Part shown: positions 51,253 to 60,600 of the stretch, piece by piece
How the letters are laid out: the number at the start of each line of letters is the position of its first letter
Numbering within the stretch: position 1 is the first letter of the stretch
Assembly (NCBI GenBank): GCA_029260755.1
Contig: JAJDCQ010000105.1
Span: 1-64,000 of the forward strand
Reading direction: 5' to 3'
DNA: 64,000 nucleotides
Source: Planctomycetota bacterium
Lineage (GTDB): Bacteria > Planctomycetota > J058 > JAJDCQ01
Program-made: the position numbers and the translations under genes
The notes under the pieces: generated by a model
Databases searched by the model: none
The model's input: the letters and a program-made list of their open reading frames with translations, nothing else
What the model was told of the DNA's origin: nothing

Positions 51253-52698
51253 TTGCATCGAAGCAGCCCCCGCACAAGGACTTCCGGAGTCGGCCGCCCG
51301 GCCGCGCTCGCGTTGCTCGCCGCGACCCTCGTCGGCGGCCTGCTCGCGCCGAGCATTGCCTTCGCCCAGGCGGCGAACGGCGGTCGCTCGATCGCGCGGA
51401 TGTCGAAGTTCGAGCCCTCGGCGAGCCTCGGGGTCACCGAGGGGGAGATCAAGCTGCCCCCGATCGGCCTCGGCGGCGGGGTCGACACCCTCGACAAGGA
51501 CGGGACGGGCAGCGAGACCCTCTTCGTCCTCTCGATGAAGACCGCCTTCAAGTTCTGGCGGCTCAAGGCGGGCCTCCAGCTCGACCTCCGCTTCGACGAG
51601 GACCTCGAGATCCGCGAGCGCGACTTCGACGAGCGCTCCGACTACCTCCGCTTCATCGACTACGTCGAGTTCGGCGAGCCCGGTCAGTTCGCGCACCTGC
51701 GGGTCGGGCGCCTCCGGGACTTCTCGGTCGGGCACGGCACGATCGTCGGTCACTACTACTCCGACACCGACTACGACAGCCCGCTGACCGGCTTCGCCGC
51801 CGGCTTCCACGCGGACTGGATCGGCGTCGAGGCGATGACCAACGACATCACGCGCTTCAACTTCAACGCCGCCCGGATCTACGTCGAGCCGTTCAACTGG
51901 TCGGAGAACACGTTCCTCGAGCACATCACGATCGGAGGCTCGGTCGCGGTCGACTTCCGCGCGCCCGGCAAGCTCCGCACCCTCGCCGGCATCCCGCAGC
52001 TCGACGACGAGGTCAACTTCCGGACGAGCAACGAGCGCGTCCTGATCTACGGCGCCGACCTCGAGCTGCCGATCCTCGAGACGCCGATCTGGGACTTCAC
52101 GCCGTACGTCGACTACAACTGGATCCAGGACCACGGCTCGGGGGGTCACTTCGGCGCGATCTTCGGGCTGACCCTCCCGTTCGCGTTCGAGGCCGACCTG
52201 ACCGCGCGGCTCGAGTACCGCGCCTTCCAGAGCGAGTACATCGGGACCTACTTCGACGCCTTCTACGAGATCGAGCGGTTCCGCTACCCCGACCTGGCGA
52301 GCGCCACCACCAAGGAGCAGTTCCTCGACGAGCAGGGCAGCGCCCAGGGCTACATGGCCGAGCTGCGCTTCACGATCCCGGAGATGTTCGAGATCGCGGG
52401 CTCGTGGGAGGACATGGACGGGCAGCGCAACGACCGGCTCGACCTGTTCGCCCAGTTCACCGCGTTCGAGTGGCTCAAGATCCGCGCCCACTACCACAAG
52501 CGAAACGTCGGCGGCTACGAGGACATCGCGAGCTTCGACGACCAGACCTTCCTCTCGGCGCAGGTGCTCGTCCGGATCTGGTCGGGCCTCTGGGCCGACG
52601 TCGGCTTCGACCGCACGTGGATCATGGACGACGGCGACCGGCGCTTCGTGCCCGTCGACGCGTGGTCGCTCGGGGCGATGTGGGTGATCAGCTTCTGA
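51253..52698 (+). CDS. outer-membrane beta-barrel (porin-like) protein
   Basis: The protein has 481 residues from TTG 51253, chosen because GAGGA lies 7 bases upstream and the start gives a clean signal peptide (ALALLAATLVGGLLAPSIAFAQ). The mature chain consists of alternating aromatic and polar strands (FVLSMKTAFKFWRLKAGLQL, FAHLRVGRLRDFSVGHGTIV, ITIGGSVAVDFRA, FTPYVDYNWIQDHG) and ends in phenylalanine (LGAMWVISF), the usual barrel-assembly signal. No porin family can be named. It heads an operon with the WD40-like gene and lpxD, which fits an envelope role. Confidence 0.82.
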   Translation: MHRSSPRTRTSGVGRPAALALLAATLVGGLLAPSIAFAQAANGGRSIARMSKFEPSASLGVTEGEIKLPPIGLGGGVDTLDKDGTGSETLFVLSMKTAFKFWRLKAGLQLDLRFDEDLEIRERDFDERSDYLRFIDYVEFGEPGQFAHLRVGRLRDFSVGHGTIVGHYYSDTDYDSPLTGFAAGFHADWIGVEAMTNDITRFNFNAARIYVEPFNWSENTFLEHITIGGSVAVDFRAPGKLRTLAGIPQLDDEVNFRTSNERVLIYGADLELPILETPIWDFTPYVDYNWIQDHGSGGHFGAIFGLTLPFAFEADLTARLEYRAFQSEYIGTYFDAFYEIERFRYPDLASATTKEQFLDEQGSAQGYMAELRFTIPEMFEIAGSWEDMDGQRNDRLDLFAQFTAFEWLKIRAHYHKRNVGGYEDIASFDDQTFLSAQVLVRIWSGLWADVGFDRTWIMDDGDRRFVPVDAWSLGAMWVISF

Positions 52699-53744
52699 GC
52701 CCGGCTCGCGCCGGACCGGCGAGCGCCGCGGGCGGGCTCGCCGCCGTCGCCCTCGTCGTCTCGCTCGCCGCGGTCGTCGCCTCGCCTCCCCCGCCAGCCG
52801 ACGCCCAGGACGCGCCGCCGCCCGCTCCGAGCCGACGCGTCCTCGACGCCGGCGACGGTCCGGTGGTCGCGCTCGCCTTCTCCCCCGACGGAGCGCTCAT
52901 CGCGCTCGCGATCGCCAACGGCGAACGCCACCGCATCGAGCTCTGGGAGCTCACCGGGAAGCGACGCTGGTCGGTCGACGCCGCGCGCTGCGACGCGCTC
53001 CGGTTCGCGCCCGACGGCGCGTCGATCGCGGTCGTCGACCGGGTCCGACGCGTCCGCCTCCTCGACGCGGCCGACGGGAGCCAGACCCGCGAGCTCCCGA
53101 TGCCGGCGTCGGCGCCCGAGAGGAAGGGCCGCCGGACGCAGGACCCCGAGATCCGCGAGGTGGCGTTCTCCCCCGACGGTCGGTCGATCGTGATGGCCTG
53201 CGCCCCCTCGAGCGTCCACGTCTTCTCGGCGAAGGGCGGGAAGCCGAAGAAGACCCTCGACGACCTCGGGGCGACGTGGGCCGGCTGGGTCGGCAAGCGC
53301 GAGCTCGCCGTCGGGACGAGCGCGGGCGAGCTGCTGATCGTCGACGTCCGCTCCGGCAAGACGAAGCGTCGCTTCCCGATCCATCCGACCGGACGACGCG
53401 AGGCCGTCACCCTCGCCGTCTCGGGCGACGGCGAGCTCCTCGCCGCCGCCACCGGCGGCCAGCCGGTCGCGATCTACGCGGCCGACTCGGGCGAGAAGCG
53501 CGCGAGCCTCGAGGGCCCGGCCATCCGCTACCTCGCCCTCGCGTTCTCGGGCGACGGCGAGGCGGTCGCCTTCGCGATGCCCGGCACGCGGATCGCCGTC
53601 CGCTCGGTCGCGACCGGCGCCCCGATCCCGCTGCCCGACGGGGACGGGGCGCGCAGCTTCGCCTGGTCGCCGACCGGGCGCGTGATCGCGATCGGCACGC
53701 GCGACGGGCAGGTCCGGGTCGTCGAGGCGAGCGCGACCGACTAA
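52680..53744 (+). CDS. exported WD40-like repeat protein
   Basis: The protein has 354 residues if the GTG at 52680 is used, overlapping the barrel gene by 19 bp. No better start exists before the hydrophobic segment (GLAAVALVVSLAAVVASPPP), and the ribosome site is poor, so the start is uncertain. The body has about seven WD40-type blades with repeated LAFSPDGALIALAI, VAFSPDGRSIVMA, LAVSGDGELLAAA and FAWSPTGRVIAIGT. It is a likely periplasmic propeller of unknown partner. It lies between the outer-membrane barrel and lpxD, which hints at an envelope-assembly or scaffolding role (inference). Confidence 0.72.
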   Translation: MGDQLLSPARAGPASAAGGLAAVALVVSLAAVVASPPPPADAQDAPPPAPSRRVLDAGDGPVVALAFSPDGALIALAIANGERHRIELWELTGKRRWSVDAARCDALRFAPDGASIAVVDRVRRVRLLDAADGSQTRELPMPASAPERKGRRTQDPEIREVAFSPDGRSIVMACAPSSVHVFSAKGGKPKKTLDDLGATWAGWVGKRELAVGTSAGELLIVDVRSGKTKRRFPIHPTGRREAVTLAVSGDGELLAAATGGQPVAIYAADSGEKRASLEGPAIRYLALAFSGDGEAVAFAMPGTRIAVRSVATGAPIPLPDGDGARSFAWSPTGRVIAIGTRDGQVRVVEASATD

Positions 53745-53813
53745 GTAGTTGCCCTGAGGGGCGTCTTGTCTCAAGATCCTCCTCGTCCGACCCGTCACGG
53801 AGACCCCGACCCG

Positions 53814-54866
53814 ATGGAACTCGGCTGGACCCTCGCCCGCGTTCGCGACGTCCTCGGCGGCCAGCTCCACGGCCCCGAGGACATGGTCGTCGAGCGCTTC
53901 TGCCGCCTCGAGCTCGCCCGCGCCAACGACATCTCGTTCGTCCGCGAGGTCCGCTACGTCGAGCCGGGCGTCGCCTCCGCCGCCGGCGCGCTCATCGTCT
54001 GGGAGAAGCAGGAGGCGTTCGGCGACCGGCCCCAGATCGTCGTCCCCGACGTGATGATGGGGCTCCTCCAGCTCCTCGCGGTCCTCAACAGCGAGCGCGC
54101 CGAGCCGATCGCGGTCGGCGTCCACCCGACCGCGGTCGTCGACCCGACCGTCGAGCTCGGCGACGGCGCCGCCGTCGGACCGCTCGCCGTCATCGAGGCC
54201 GACGCGAAGATCGGCGCCAGGACCCAGATCGGCCCCGGCGCCATCGTCGGCCGGCGCGCCTCGCTCGGGGAGGACACCGTCGTCCACCCGCGCGCGGTGA
54301 TCCATCACGATGTCGAGATCGGCTCGAGGGTGATCATCTGGAGCAACGCGGTGATCGGCCGCGATGGGTTCGGCTTCGTCCCGACCCCGGATGGGACCTT
54401 CGTCCGCCTCCCCCACCTCGGCACCGTCATCATCGAGGACGACGCCGAGATCGGCGCCTGCGCCACGGTCGACCGGGCGATGATCGACGAGACCGTCATC
54501 GGGCGGGCCGTGAAGATCGACGCCCACTGCCACGTCGCGCACAACTGCCGGATCGGCGCGAGGAGCATGCTCGCCGGCTACACGAAGATGGCGGGGAGCG
54601 TGACGATCGGCGAGGGATGCCTGTTCGCGGCCGACGCCTCGATTAACGAGCACCTCACGATCGGCGACGGCGCCATGGTCGGAGCCGCGGCGCGCCTCCG
54701 GAGCGACATCCCCGCGGGCGAGTCCTGGTTCGGCTACCCGGCCGTCCCCGCCGGTCGCGCGCGGCGGATCCTCGCGGCGCAGGCCTCGTTGCCCGAGATG
54801 CGGAAGCTGATCAAGCGGATCGCCAAGAAGCTCGACATCGACCTGCCCAAGCCCGGCTCCTCGTAG
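53814..54866 (+). CDS. lpxD: UDP-3-O-acylglucosamine N-acyltransferase
   Basis: The protein has 350 residues from ATG 53814; TTG 53766, with GAGG 6 bases upstream, would add 16 residues. The N-terminal uridine-binding domain (WTLARVRDVLGGQLHGPEDM, ANDISFVREVRYVE) is followed by a left-handed beta-helix of hexapeptide repeats (about 95-320) and a C-terminal helical arm. The catalytic histidine lies in DAHCHVAHNCRIGARSMLAG. It adds the N-linked acyl chain in lipid A synthesis, so the organism should make LPS. No other lpx genes are in the window. It follows the WD40-like gene closely and precedes a membrane protein by 18 bp. Confidence 0.92.
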   Translation: MELGWTLARVRDVLGGQLHGPEDMVVERFCRLELARANDISFVREVRYVEPGVASAAGALIVWEKQEAFGDRPQIVVPDVMMGLLQLLAVLNSERAEPIAVGVHPTAVVDPTVELGDGAAVGPLAVIEADAKIGARTQIGPGAIVGRRASLGEDTVVHPRAVIHHDVEIGSRVIIWSNAVIGRDGFGFVPTPDGTFVRLPHLGTVIIEDDAEIGACATVDRAMIDETVIGRAVKIDAHCHVAHNCRIGARSMLAGYTKMAGSVTIGEGCLFAADASINEHLTIGDGAMVGAAARLRSDIPAGESWFGYPAVPAGRARRILAAQASLPEMRKLIKRIAKKLDIDLPKPGSS

Positions 54867-54884
54867 GCGCGCGCCGGGCGCCCC

Positions 54885-55952
54885 GTGAGCACATCCTCCG
54901 GCGACCACGAGCAGGGGCTCGAGCTCATCGCGTTCGACCCGACGCCGTGGCTGCTGATCCGACTGAGCCTGCTCGGGCTCACCGGCACCGTCCTCGCGAT
55001 GCTCGCGCGCTCCGTCGGCGACACGCCGCCGGTGAGCGCGGCGATCGCGGCGGTCGCCCTCGCCGGGATCGCGGCCGCGACGCACACCCGGCAGATCGTC
55101 TGGGCGTTCCTGTCGGCCACGCCGCTCGTGGTCATCGGCGGGTCCGTCCTCGCGAGCTCGATCGGGCAGCGCCACGCGTTCGTCGGCTCAGTCCTCGACC
55201 GCGCCGCGACGACCGCGTTCTTCCTCGCGAGCGGCTTCGCCCTCCTCCAGCTCCTCACCCTCGCCACGCTCGGCCAGCGCAAGCTCCGGAGCATCCTGTC
55301 GGTCCTCCTCGGCATCGGCGCGCTCGCGATCTTCAGTCAGACCGAGCCGGCCCGGGAGCTGCTCTCCCTCCCGGCGAGCGCAGACGCCGGCGAGGCCGGA
55401 GCGGGAGGCAGCCGCGGCGGCATCGTCGCGGCGGCCCTCGCCCTCGCCGTCGCGATCAACGCGCTTCCCTGGAGCGTGGAGAGCCAGCGGGAGGCCGACG
55501 AGGACAGCGAGGGCCCGAGGATGGGCATCAGCGTCCTGTTCCTCTTCCTCGCGATCCCCCTCCTGACCTTCGGCTCCCTCGCGATCGACCGCGTCCTCGT
55601 CAACGGCAACGGCCAACGGCCGACCTCGTCGATGAGCTACGGCGTCCTCCACTTCCACGGCGACGTGATCCAGCGGGCGAACGCGGTCCTCGCCGTCGAG
55701 ATCGGAGGGCACGCCCCCGGCACCGAACACGACCAGATGCACGTGGCCGGCGAGCTCACCCTCGGCGGCACCCTCACCGTCGCGCGCGACACCCGGTTCT
55801 GGCCCGACCCCGGCGCCCGGTTCGTGATCATCAAGGCGGGCCGCGTCACGGGGAGGTTCGACCGGGTCGAGGGTCTCGAGATGGGATGGGGCCGGGCGCT
55901 CGAGGTCGACTACGGCCCGAGAACGGTCGCCCTCGTGGTCGTGAACCGCTGA
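54885..55952 (+). CDS. multi-helix membrane protein with C-terminal beta-strand repeat
   Basis: The protein has 355 residues from GTG 54885. The first 250 residues contain about six hydrophobic helices (LIRLSLLGLTGTVLAMLA, VSAAIAAVALAGIAAA, AFFLASGFALLQLLTLATLG, ISVLFLFLAIPLLTFGSLAI). The last 95 residues are soluble and beta-rich: HFHGDVIQRANAVLAVEIGG, TEHDQMHVAGELTLGGTLTV, FVIIKAGRVTGRFDRVEGL. That pattern is familiar from autotransporter-associated strand repeats in large exported proteins, and it is odd to find it at the end of a polytopic membrane protein. It is the last gene of the barrel-lpxD cluster. No function is assigned. Confidence 0.7.
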   Translation: MSTSSGDHEQGLELIAFDPTPWLLIRLSLLGLTGTVLAMLARSVGDTPPVSAAIAAVALAGIAAATHTRQIVWAFLSATPLVVIGGSVLASSIGQRHAFVGSVLDRAATTAFFLASGFALLQLLTLATLGQRKLRSILSVLLGIGALAIFSQTEPARELLSLPASADAGEAGAGGSRGGIVAAALALAVAINALPWSVESQREADEDSEGPRMGISVLFLFLAIPLLTFGSLAIDRVLVNGNGQRPTSSMSYGVLHFHGDVIQRANAVLAVEIGGHAPGTEHDQMHVAGELTLGGTLTVARDTRFWPDPGARFVIIKAGRVTGRFDRVEGLEMGWGRALEVDYGPRTVALVVVNR

Positions 55953-55967
55953 CGAGGGGCCGGCCCG

Positions 55968-56672
55968 TCAGCGGACGGCGCGGCCCCGCCAGAGGTCGAC
56001 GCGCCGCTCGAGCGCGTCGGTCAGCAGGAAGAACGGCGGCAGCAGCCCCGCGACGACCACGACGCCGCCGGCGAGGACGGCGGCGACGTGGATGTCCTTG
56101 CCGCCGAGGGCGACGAGCGTGCCGCCGCACGTGCAGCCCCCCGAGAGAGGGCCGGCCAGCAGCACCTGTACGGCGAGGGGCAGGCGGAGGCCTCGCACGA
56201 GACTGACGAGCGCCACCGGCGCGCCGACGAGCGGGTAGGGCGCCGCGTAGACGAGCGGCTCCTCGACGATCTTGCCGACGAACGCGCGGACCGCGGCGAG
56301 GGCGTCGGCGACCTCACCGCCCCGCACGATCTCGGAGGTGTAGACGACCTCGAGCCAGACGAGGAGGCTCCCGAAGCTGCCCAGAACGAAGATGACGGCC
56401 GCGGCGAGCAGCGCCCCGACGATGGGCGTCTCGACCGGCCGGGCGAGGCGGCCCTCGATGAGCGCGCCGGGAACGAGGAGCAACCCCATCAGCGGACACG
56501 ACGCGAGGACGGTGAGCCGCATCGGGTGGGTGAGGTCCCCGGTGAGGATCGCGAGGGTGATCGTCGCGGCGAGCGTCAGGAGGAAGCCGCCGATCACCGC
56601 CCGCGCGACGGCGCGGACGAACGGGCTCGTCCCGATCCTCGCCGTCCCGGGCGACGTCGGAACCTCGCTCAC
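55968..56672 (-). CDS. hypothetical membrane protein
   Basis: The protein has 234 residues from GTG 56672, overlapping the ADP-ribosylglycohydrolase stop by GTGA. About five hydrophobic helices are visible (AVIGGFLLTLAATITLAILT, VLASCPLMGLLLVPG, ALLAAAVIFVLGSFGSLLVW, LVYAAPYPLVGAPVALVSLV, VAAVLAGGVVVVAGLLPPFF). A CTCGG pair of cysteines lies between helices 4 and 5. No family is recognised. It is the third gene of an apparent operon with the PQQ/HEAT protein and the hydrolase. Confidence 0.65.
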   Translation of the reverse strand: MSEVPTSPGTARIGTSPFVRAVARAVIGGFLLTLAATITLAILTGDLTHPMRLTVLASCPLMGLLLVPGALIEGRLARPVETPIVGALLAAAVIFVLGSFGSLLVWLEVVYTSEIVRGGEVADALAAVRAFVGKIVEEPLVYAAPYPLVGAPVALVSLVRGLRLPLAVQVLLAGPLSGGCTCGGTLVALGGKDIHVAAVLAGGVVVVAGLLPPFFLLTDALERRVDLWRGRAVR

Positions 56673-57622
56673 GTCGAGGTCGCCGCGACGAACCGCTCGA
56701 GCAAGGCCTCGACCTCGGCGCGGCGAGCGATCGCCTCGCGCCAGGCCGCCGGGATCGAGTCGACGCCGAAGCAGAGCCCGGCGAGGCCGCCGGCGACGGC
56801 GCCGGTGGTGTCCGTGTCGTCGCCGAGGTTGACCGCGGCGAGCGTCGTCTCGCGCCAGTCCGCCCCTCGGAGCAGGCACCAGACGCTCGCGACGAGGCAG
56901 TCGACGACGTAGCCCGACCCCGAGATCCCCGCGCGCGGGACCGCGGCGAGGTCGCCGTCGATCAGCAGCGCGTAGCGGTCGAGCTCGTCCTTCCACGCCG
57001 GCCCGCCGTAGGCGCGGCGCGCGTCCTCGCGCATCGCCTCGAGCGCGTCGAAGGGCGCCGCGCCCCGCAGGAGATGCCGGACGAGGAAGGCGTGGAGACC
57101 GCAGCCGATGAGGCTGCGCGGGTGGGCGTGGGTCACGGCGCTCGAGGCGTGCGCTCGCTCGAGGAGGACGGCGTCGGGCTCGTCGGCGAGGCGGACCGCG
57201 AGCGGGAGGGCCCGCATGAGCGAGCCGTTCCCGTTGCTGTGCTCGGCGCGGCCGCCGGTCCGATCGAGCGGATCACCCCGCGCGACGGCGAACAGCGCCT
57301 CGCGGGTGGTGCCGCCGCAGTCGAAGACGACCCCGTGCGGCGTCCAGTGCCCCTCGAAGATCCAGCGCCGCCACCGATCGGCCTGATCGGCGAGATCGAA
57401 GCCGCCGCGCTCGACGAGGCTCTCCGTGAGGCAGAGCGCCATCGAGCCGTCGTCGCTCCACGTCCCGGCGGGCTGGTTGTGGACGCCGTGACCCCGCAGG
57501 TCGGTGACCGGGTCGGCATCGAGGCGCGCCCGCGGCGAGAACTCGACCGGGACGCCGAGGGCATCCCCGACCAGCGAGCCGAGGAGACCGCCGCGGACGC
57601 GATCGGCGCGCGCCTCGGTCAC
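56669..57622 (-). CDS. ADP-ribosylglycohydrolase family protein
   Basis: The protein has 317 residues from GTG 57622. Family motifs for the two-metal active site are clear: GGLLGSLVGDALGVPVEF, GTWSDDGSMALCLTESL, GNGSLMRALPLAV, AVTHAHPRS and NLGDDTDTTGAVAGGLAG. These enzymes remove ADP-ribose from modified amino acids or hydrolyse related compounds such as O-acetyl-ADP-ribose; the substrate is not predictable. It is 24 bp downstream of the PQQ/HEAT gene and overlaps the membrane-protein gene that follows. No ADP-ribosyltransferase was seen in the window. Confidence 0.88.
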   Translation of the reverse strand: MTEARADRVRGGLLGSLVGDALGVPVEFSPRARLDADPVTDLRGHGVHNQPAGTWSDDGSMALCLTESLVERGGFDLADQADRWRRWIFEGHWTPHGVVFDCGGTTREALFAVARGDPLDRTGGRAEHSNGNGSLMRALPLAVRLADEPDAVLLERAHASSAVTHAHPRSLIGCGLHAFLVRHLLRGAAPFDALEAMREDARRAYGGPAWKDELDRYALLIDGDLAAVPRAGISGSGYVVDCLVASVWCLLRGADWRETTLAAVNLGDDTDTTGAVAGGLAGLCFGVDSIPAAWREAIARRAEVEALLERFVAATST

Positions 57623-57646
57623 CGCGGGACGCTCATAGCGCGTCGA

Positions 57647-60600
57647 TCACCGGGAGTCATGCCAGGTCTTCCAGGCGGCCTTCACCTTCGCGCGCTCGAG
57701 CTTCTTCAGGCCCTGCTTCCACCCGAAGTCCTCGCCGCTGAGGTTGCGGAGCGCGGCGATCAGGCCGGCCTCGACCCAGCCGACCCTCTCCCGGGCGAGC
57801 GCATCGACGAGCGCCGCGAGGACCGCGTCGTCGCCGAGGAGCTTGCCCGCGACCTCCGAGGCCTTGAAGCGCTTCGTCGGGTTCTTGCCGACGAGGTCGC
57901 GCAGCACCACATCCCGGTCGAAGCCCGGGTTCTTGCGCTTGAACCACCAGGACTCGAACTTCCGCACGGCCGGCTCGCGGACGGCCGGGTCCGCGTCGGC
58001 GTCGAAGCCGAACGTGTCGTTGCTGCTCCCGACGAGCCCCATGAACGAGAAGCGCCGGACCTCCGCCCGGTCGTGACGGAGGAGGCCGACCATCGCCTCG
58101 AGGTAGGCGTCCGGACGCATCGCGGCGAGGAAGCCGTTCGCGTCCGCGCGCACCTTCCCGGTCCGGGTCGCCGCGATCACGATCACGCCGGCCGTCGTCT
58201 CGGGCCAGTCGAGCGTCTTCAGCGCGGTGAACGCCATCCGGCGGACATCGTCGTCCTCGTCGGCGGCCGCCTTCAGGAGGGCGGGGATGGTGCGGCGGTG
58301 CTTCATGTCGCGGAGGATCTGCGTCGTCCAGAGCCGCTTCTCCGCGTCCTCGAGCTCGAGCAGCTCCGCGACGCCGTCGGCGTCGGCCGGCCCGGCCTGA
58401 TTGAGGAGCTTCTGCCAGGCCGGGTAACTGATCTGGTCGACCTCGTCCTTGCACATCTGGATCAGGAGCGCCGTCGACGTCGCGCCGCGTCCGCGCTTGT
58501 GGGCGATCTGGAGGATGTGGAAGCGGGTGTTGTCGTCGACCTTCTCGTAGACCTTGGCGAGGGCATCATCAGGAATGTCGAGGCCGTCGGCCGTCTTCGC
58601 CAGGTTCACGAGCGCCTGGGCCGCCCGGCGGGCGTTGGCCGGCTCGGGGTCGTCGAGCGCCTGCGCGATCGCGCGGGCGATGTTCTCGCCGCGCAGGCCG
58701 ATGATCGCGTTCAGCACCTCGTTCCGGATCTCGGCGTTGTCGTCGTCGATGAACCGGACGAGGAGGTCGCGGGCCGCCTCCTGGTCCTTCCGCTCGGCGA
58801 CGAACCTCACGATCGCCAGGCGGACCTGCTCGTCGTCATCGGCGAGCACCTTCTCGAGCTTGGGGATCGCCGCGTCGCCGAGCCGCAGGACGAGCGCGCC
58901 GACGGCCGCGGCGCGCACCTGTCCGTTGGTGTCGGCGAGGGCCAGCTCGATCGCCGGCACGTCCTCGTCGCCGCCGTGGTCGGCCAGCGCCCGGAGCGCG
59001 GCGAGGCGGTCGTCGACGTTGGGTCCGCTGACGGCGAGGCGGATCTGCGCGATCCCGCTCCGGTCGCCGCGGGCGAGGAGCGAGGTCGCGGCGACGAAGG
59101 CGACCCGCGCGTCCCGGTCGGCGAGGAGGTCCCGGAAGAGCGCCAGGACCGCGTCGTCGGGGACGTCGCGGAGGCTGCCGAGGGCCGAGAGGCGCACCGT
59201 CGGATTGCGATGGCTGAGCCGCTCGAGCAGCCCGAGGCGACCCTGGAGCCAGGCGGGGTCGATCCGCGCCTTCCAGGCGATGAGGCGCTCGTGGCTCTCG
59301 ACCTCGAAGACGAGGTCGGCCGCCCGGAAGCGCGCCTCGGGGTCGCCCGCTTCGGTCGCCGCCGCGCGGACGGAGTCGAGGGCGGCTCGCCCCGCGGCCT
59401 CGAGCGTTCGATGGGCGCTCTCGCGCGAGGACCAGCCGGGAGCGGCGAGCCGGTCGACGAGGGCGGCCAGGCGCTCGGGCCCGACCTCGCCGGCTTCCAC
59501 CGTCGGGGCGGCCGCGGCGGGTGACGACCCGATCGCGTAGAGGCCATCGCCGCAGGAGGCGACGACGCGGCCGCCGACGGCGATGACGTCGCCGGCGCTC
59601 GCCTTCGTCGGCAGCGCGAAGCTCTGGACCTCGCCCGTCGCGACCTCGACGACGGTGAGGCCCCGCCGCGTCGGCAGAGCCAGGAGGCCGTCATGAATGC
59701 TCGGACGCGCGCCGGTGCCGAGCCAGCCGGACGCGCCCTCGGGGAGGGGCGCCAGCCAGCGCGAGCCGTCGGGCCCGACGTGGAGCAGGCCGGCAGGACG
59801 GACGACGACGAGGCCGCCGTCGGCGAACGCGAGCGGCGTCGCGAGGGCGAGGACGGGGCCGCCGGCCGTGGTCCGTACCGGCCAGCTCCGGGGCGGGGTC
59901 GGCTCGGGGTCGGCTCCGTAGCCGCCGGTGAGCGCGCCTGTCCGCGGATCGAGGACGAGCACCTCGGGCCCATCGCCGGGCAAGACGTGGATTCCATCGG
60001 CGCCGACGCCGACGAGGCTGCGGCGCGGCGTCACCGGCGGAACGTGGGCGTGCTCACGAAGCCAGCGAACCGAGCCGCCGCGCGGGGCGAGGGCGGCGAC
60101 GACGCCGTTGCCGGTGACCGCGACGATCTGCCCGGCCAGGGCCGCGATCTCCATCGGGCCGGCGGGCGCGTTCGCCTCGCTCGCGAGGAAGGTGCGCCAG
60201 GCGGGCGCGCCATCCTCGGTGTCGAGGGCGATCACGCTGTACTCGCGGTCGGCCCCCTCGCTCACCATCCCCAGGACGAGGCTGCCCGCGGCGACGGCGA
60301 TCCGGTCGACGAAGTGGGCGGTGAACTCGTAGCCGGTCGCCTTGCGCACCTTCTCGACGTCGGTCCGCCAGAGCAGGCGCCCGTCGACGGCGTCGAAGGC
60401 GAACAGCTCGCGCCCCTCGCGCAGCACGAAGAACCGACCGCGGTCCAGGGCCGCGGCGCAGCGGGCGTGCGGCCTCAGGTAGTAGTCGTGGCCATCGACG
60501 AACGTGGTCCGCCAGAGCACCTTGCCGGTGTCGAGGTCGAGGGCCGCGGCGCGGGCGCCGTCGTGGAACCAGACGGTCTGCCCGTCGCTGATCGGCTCGT

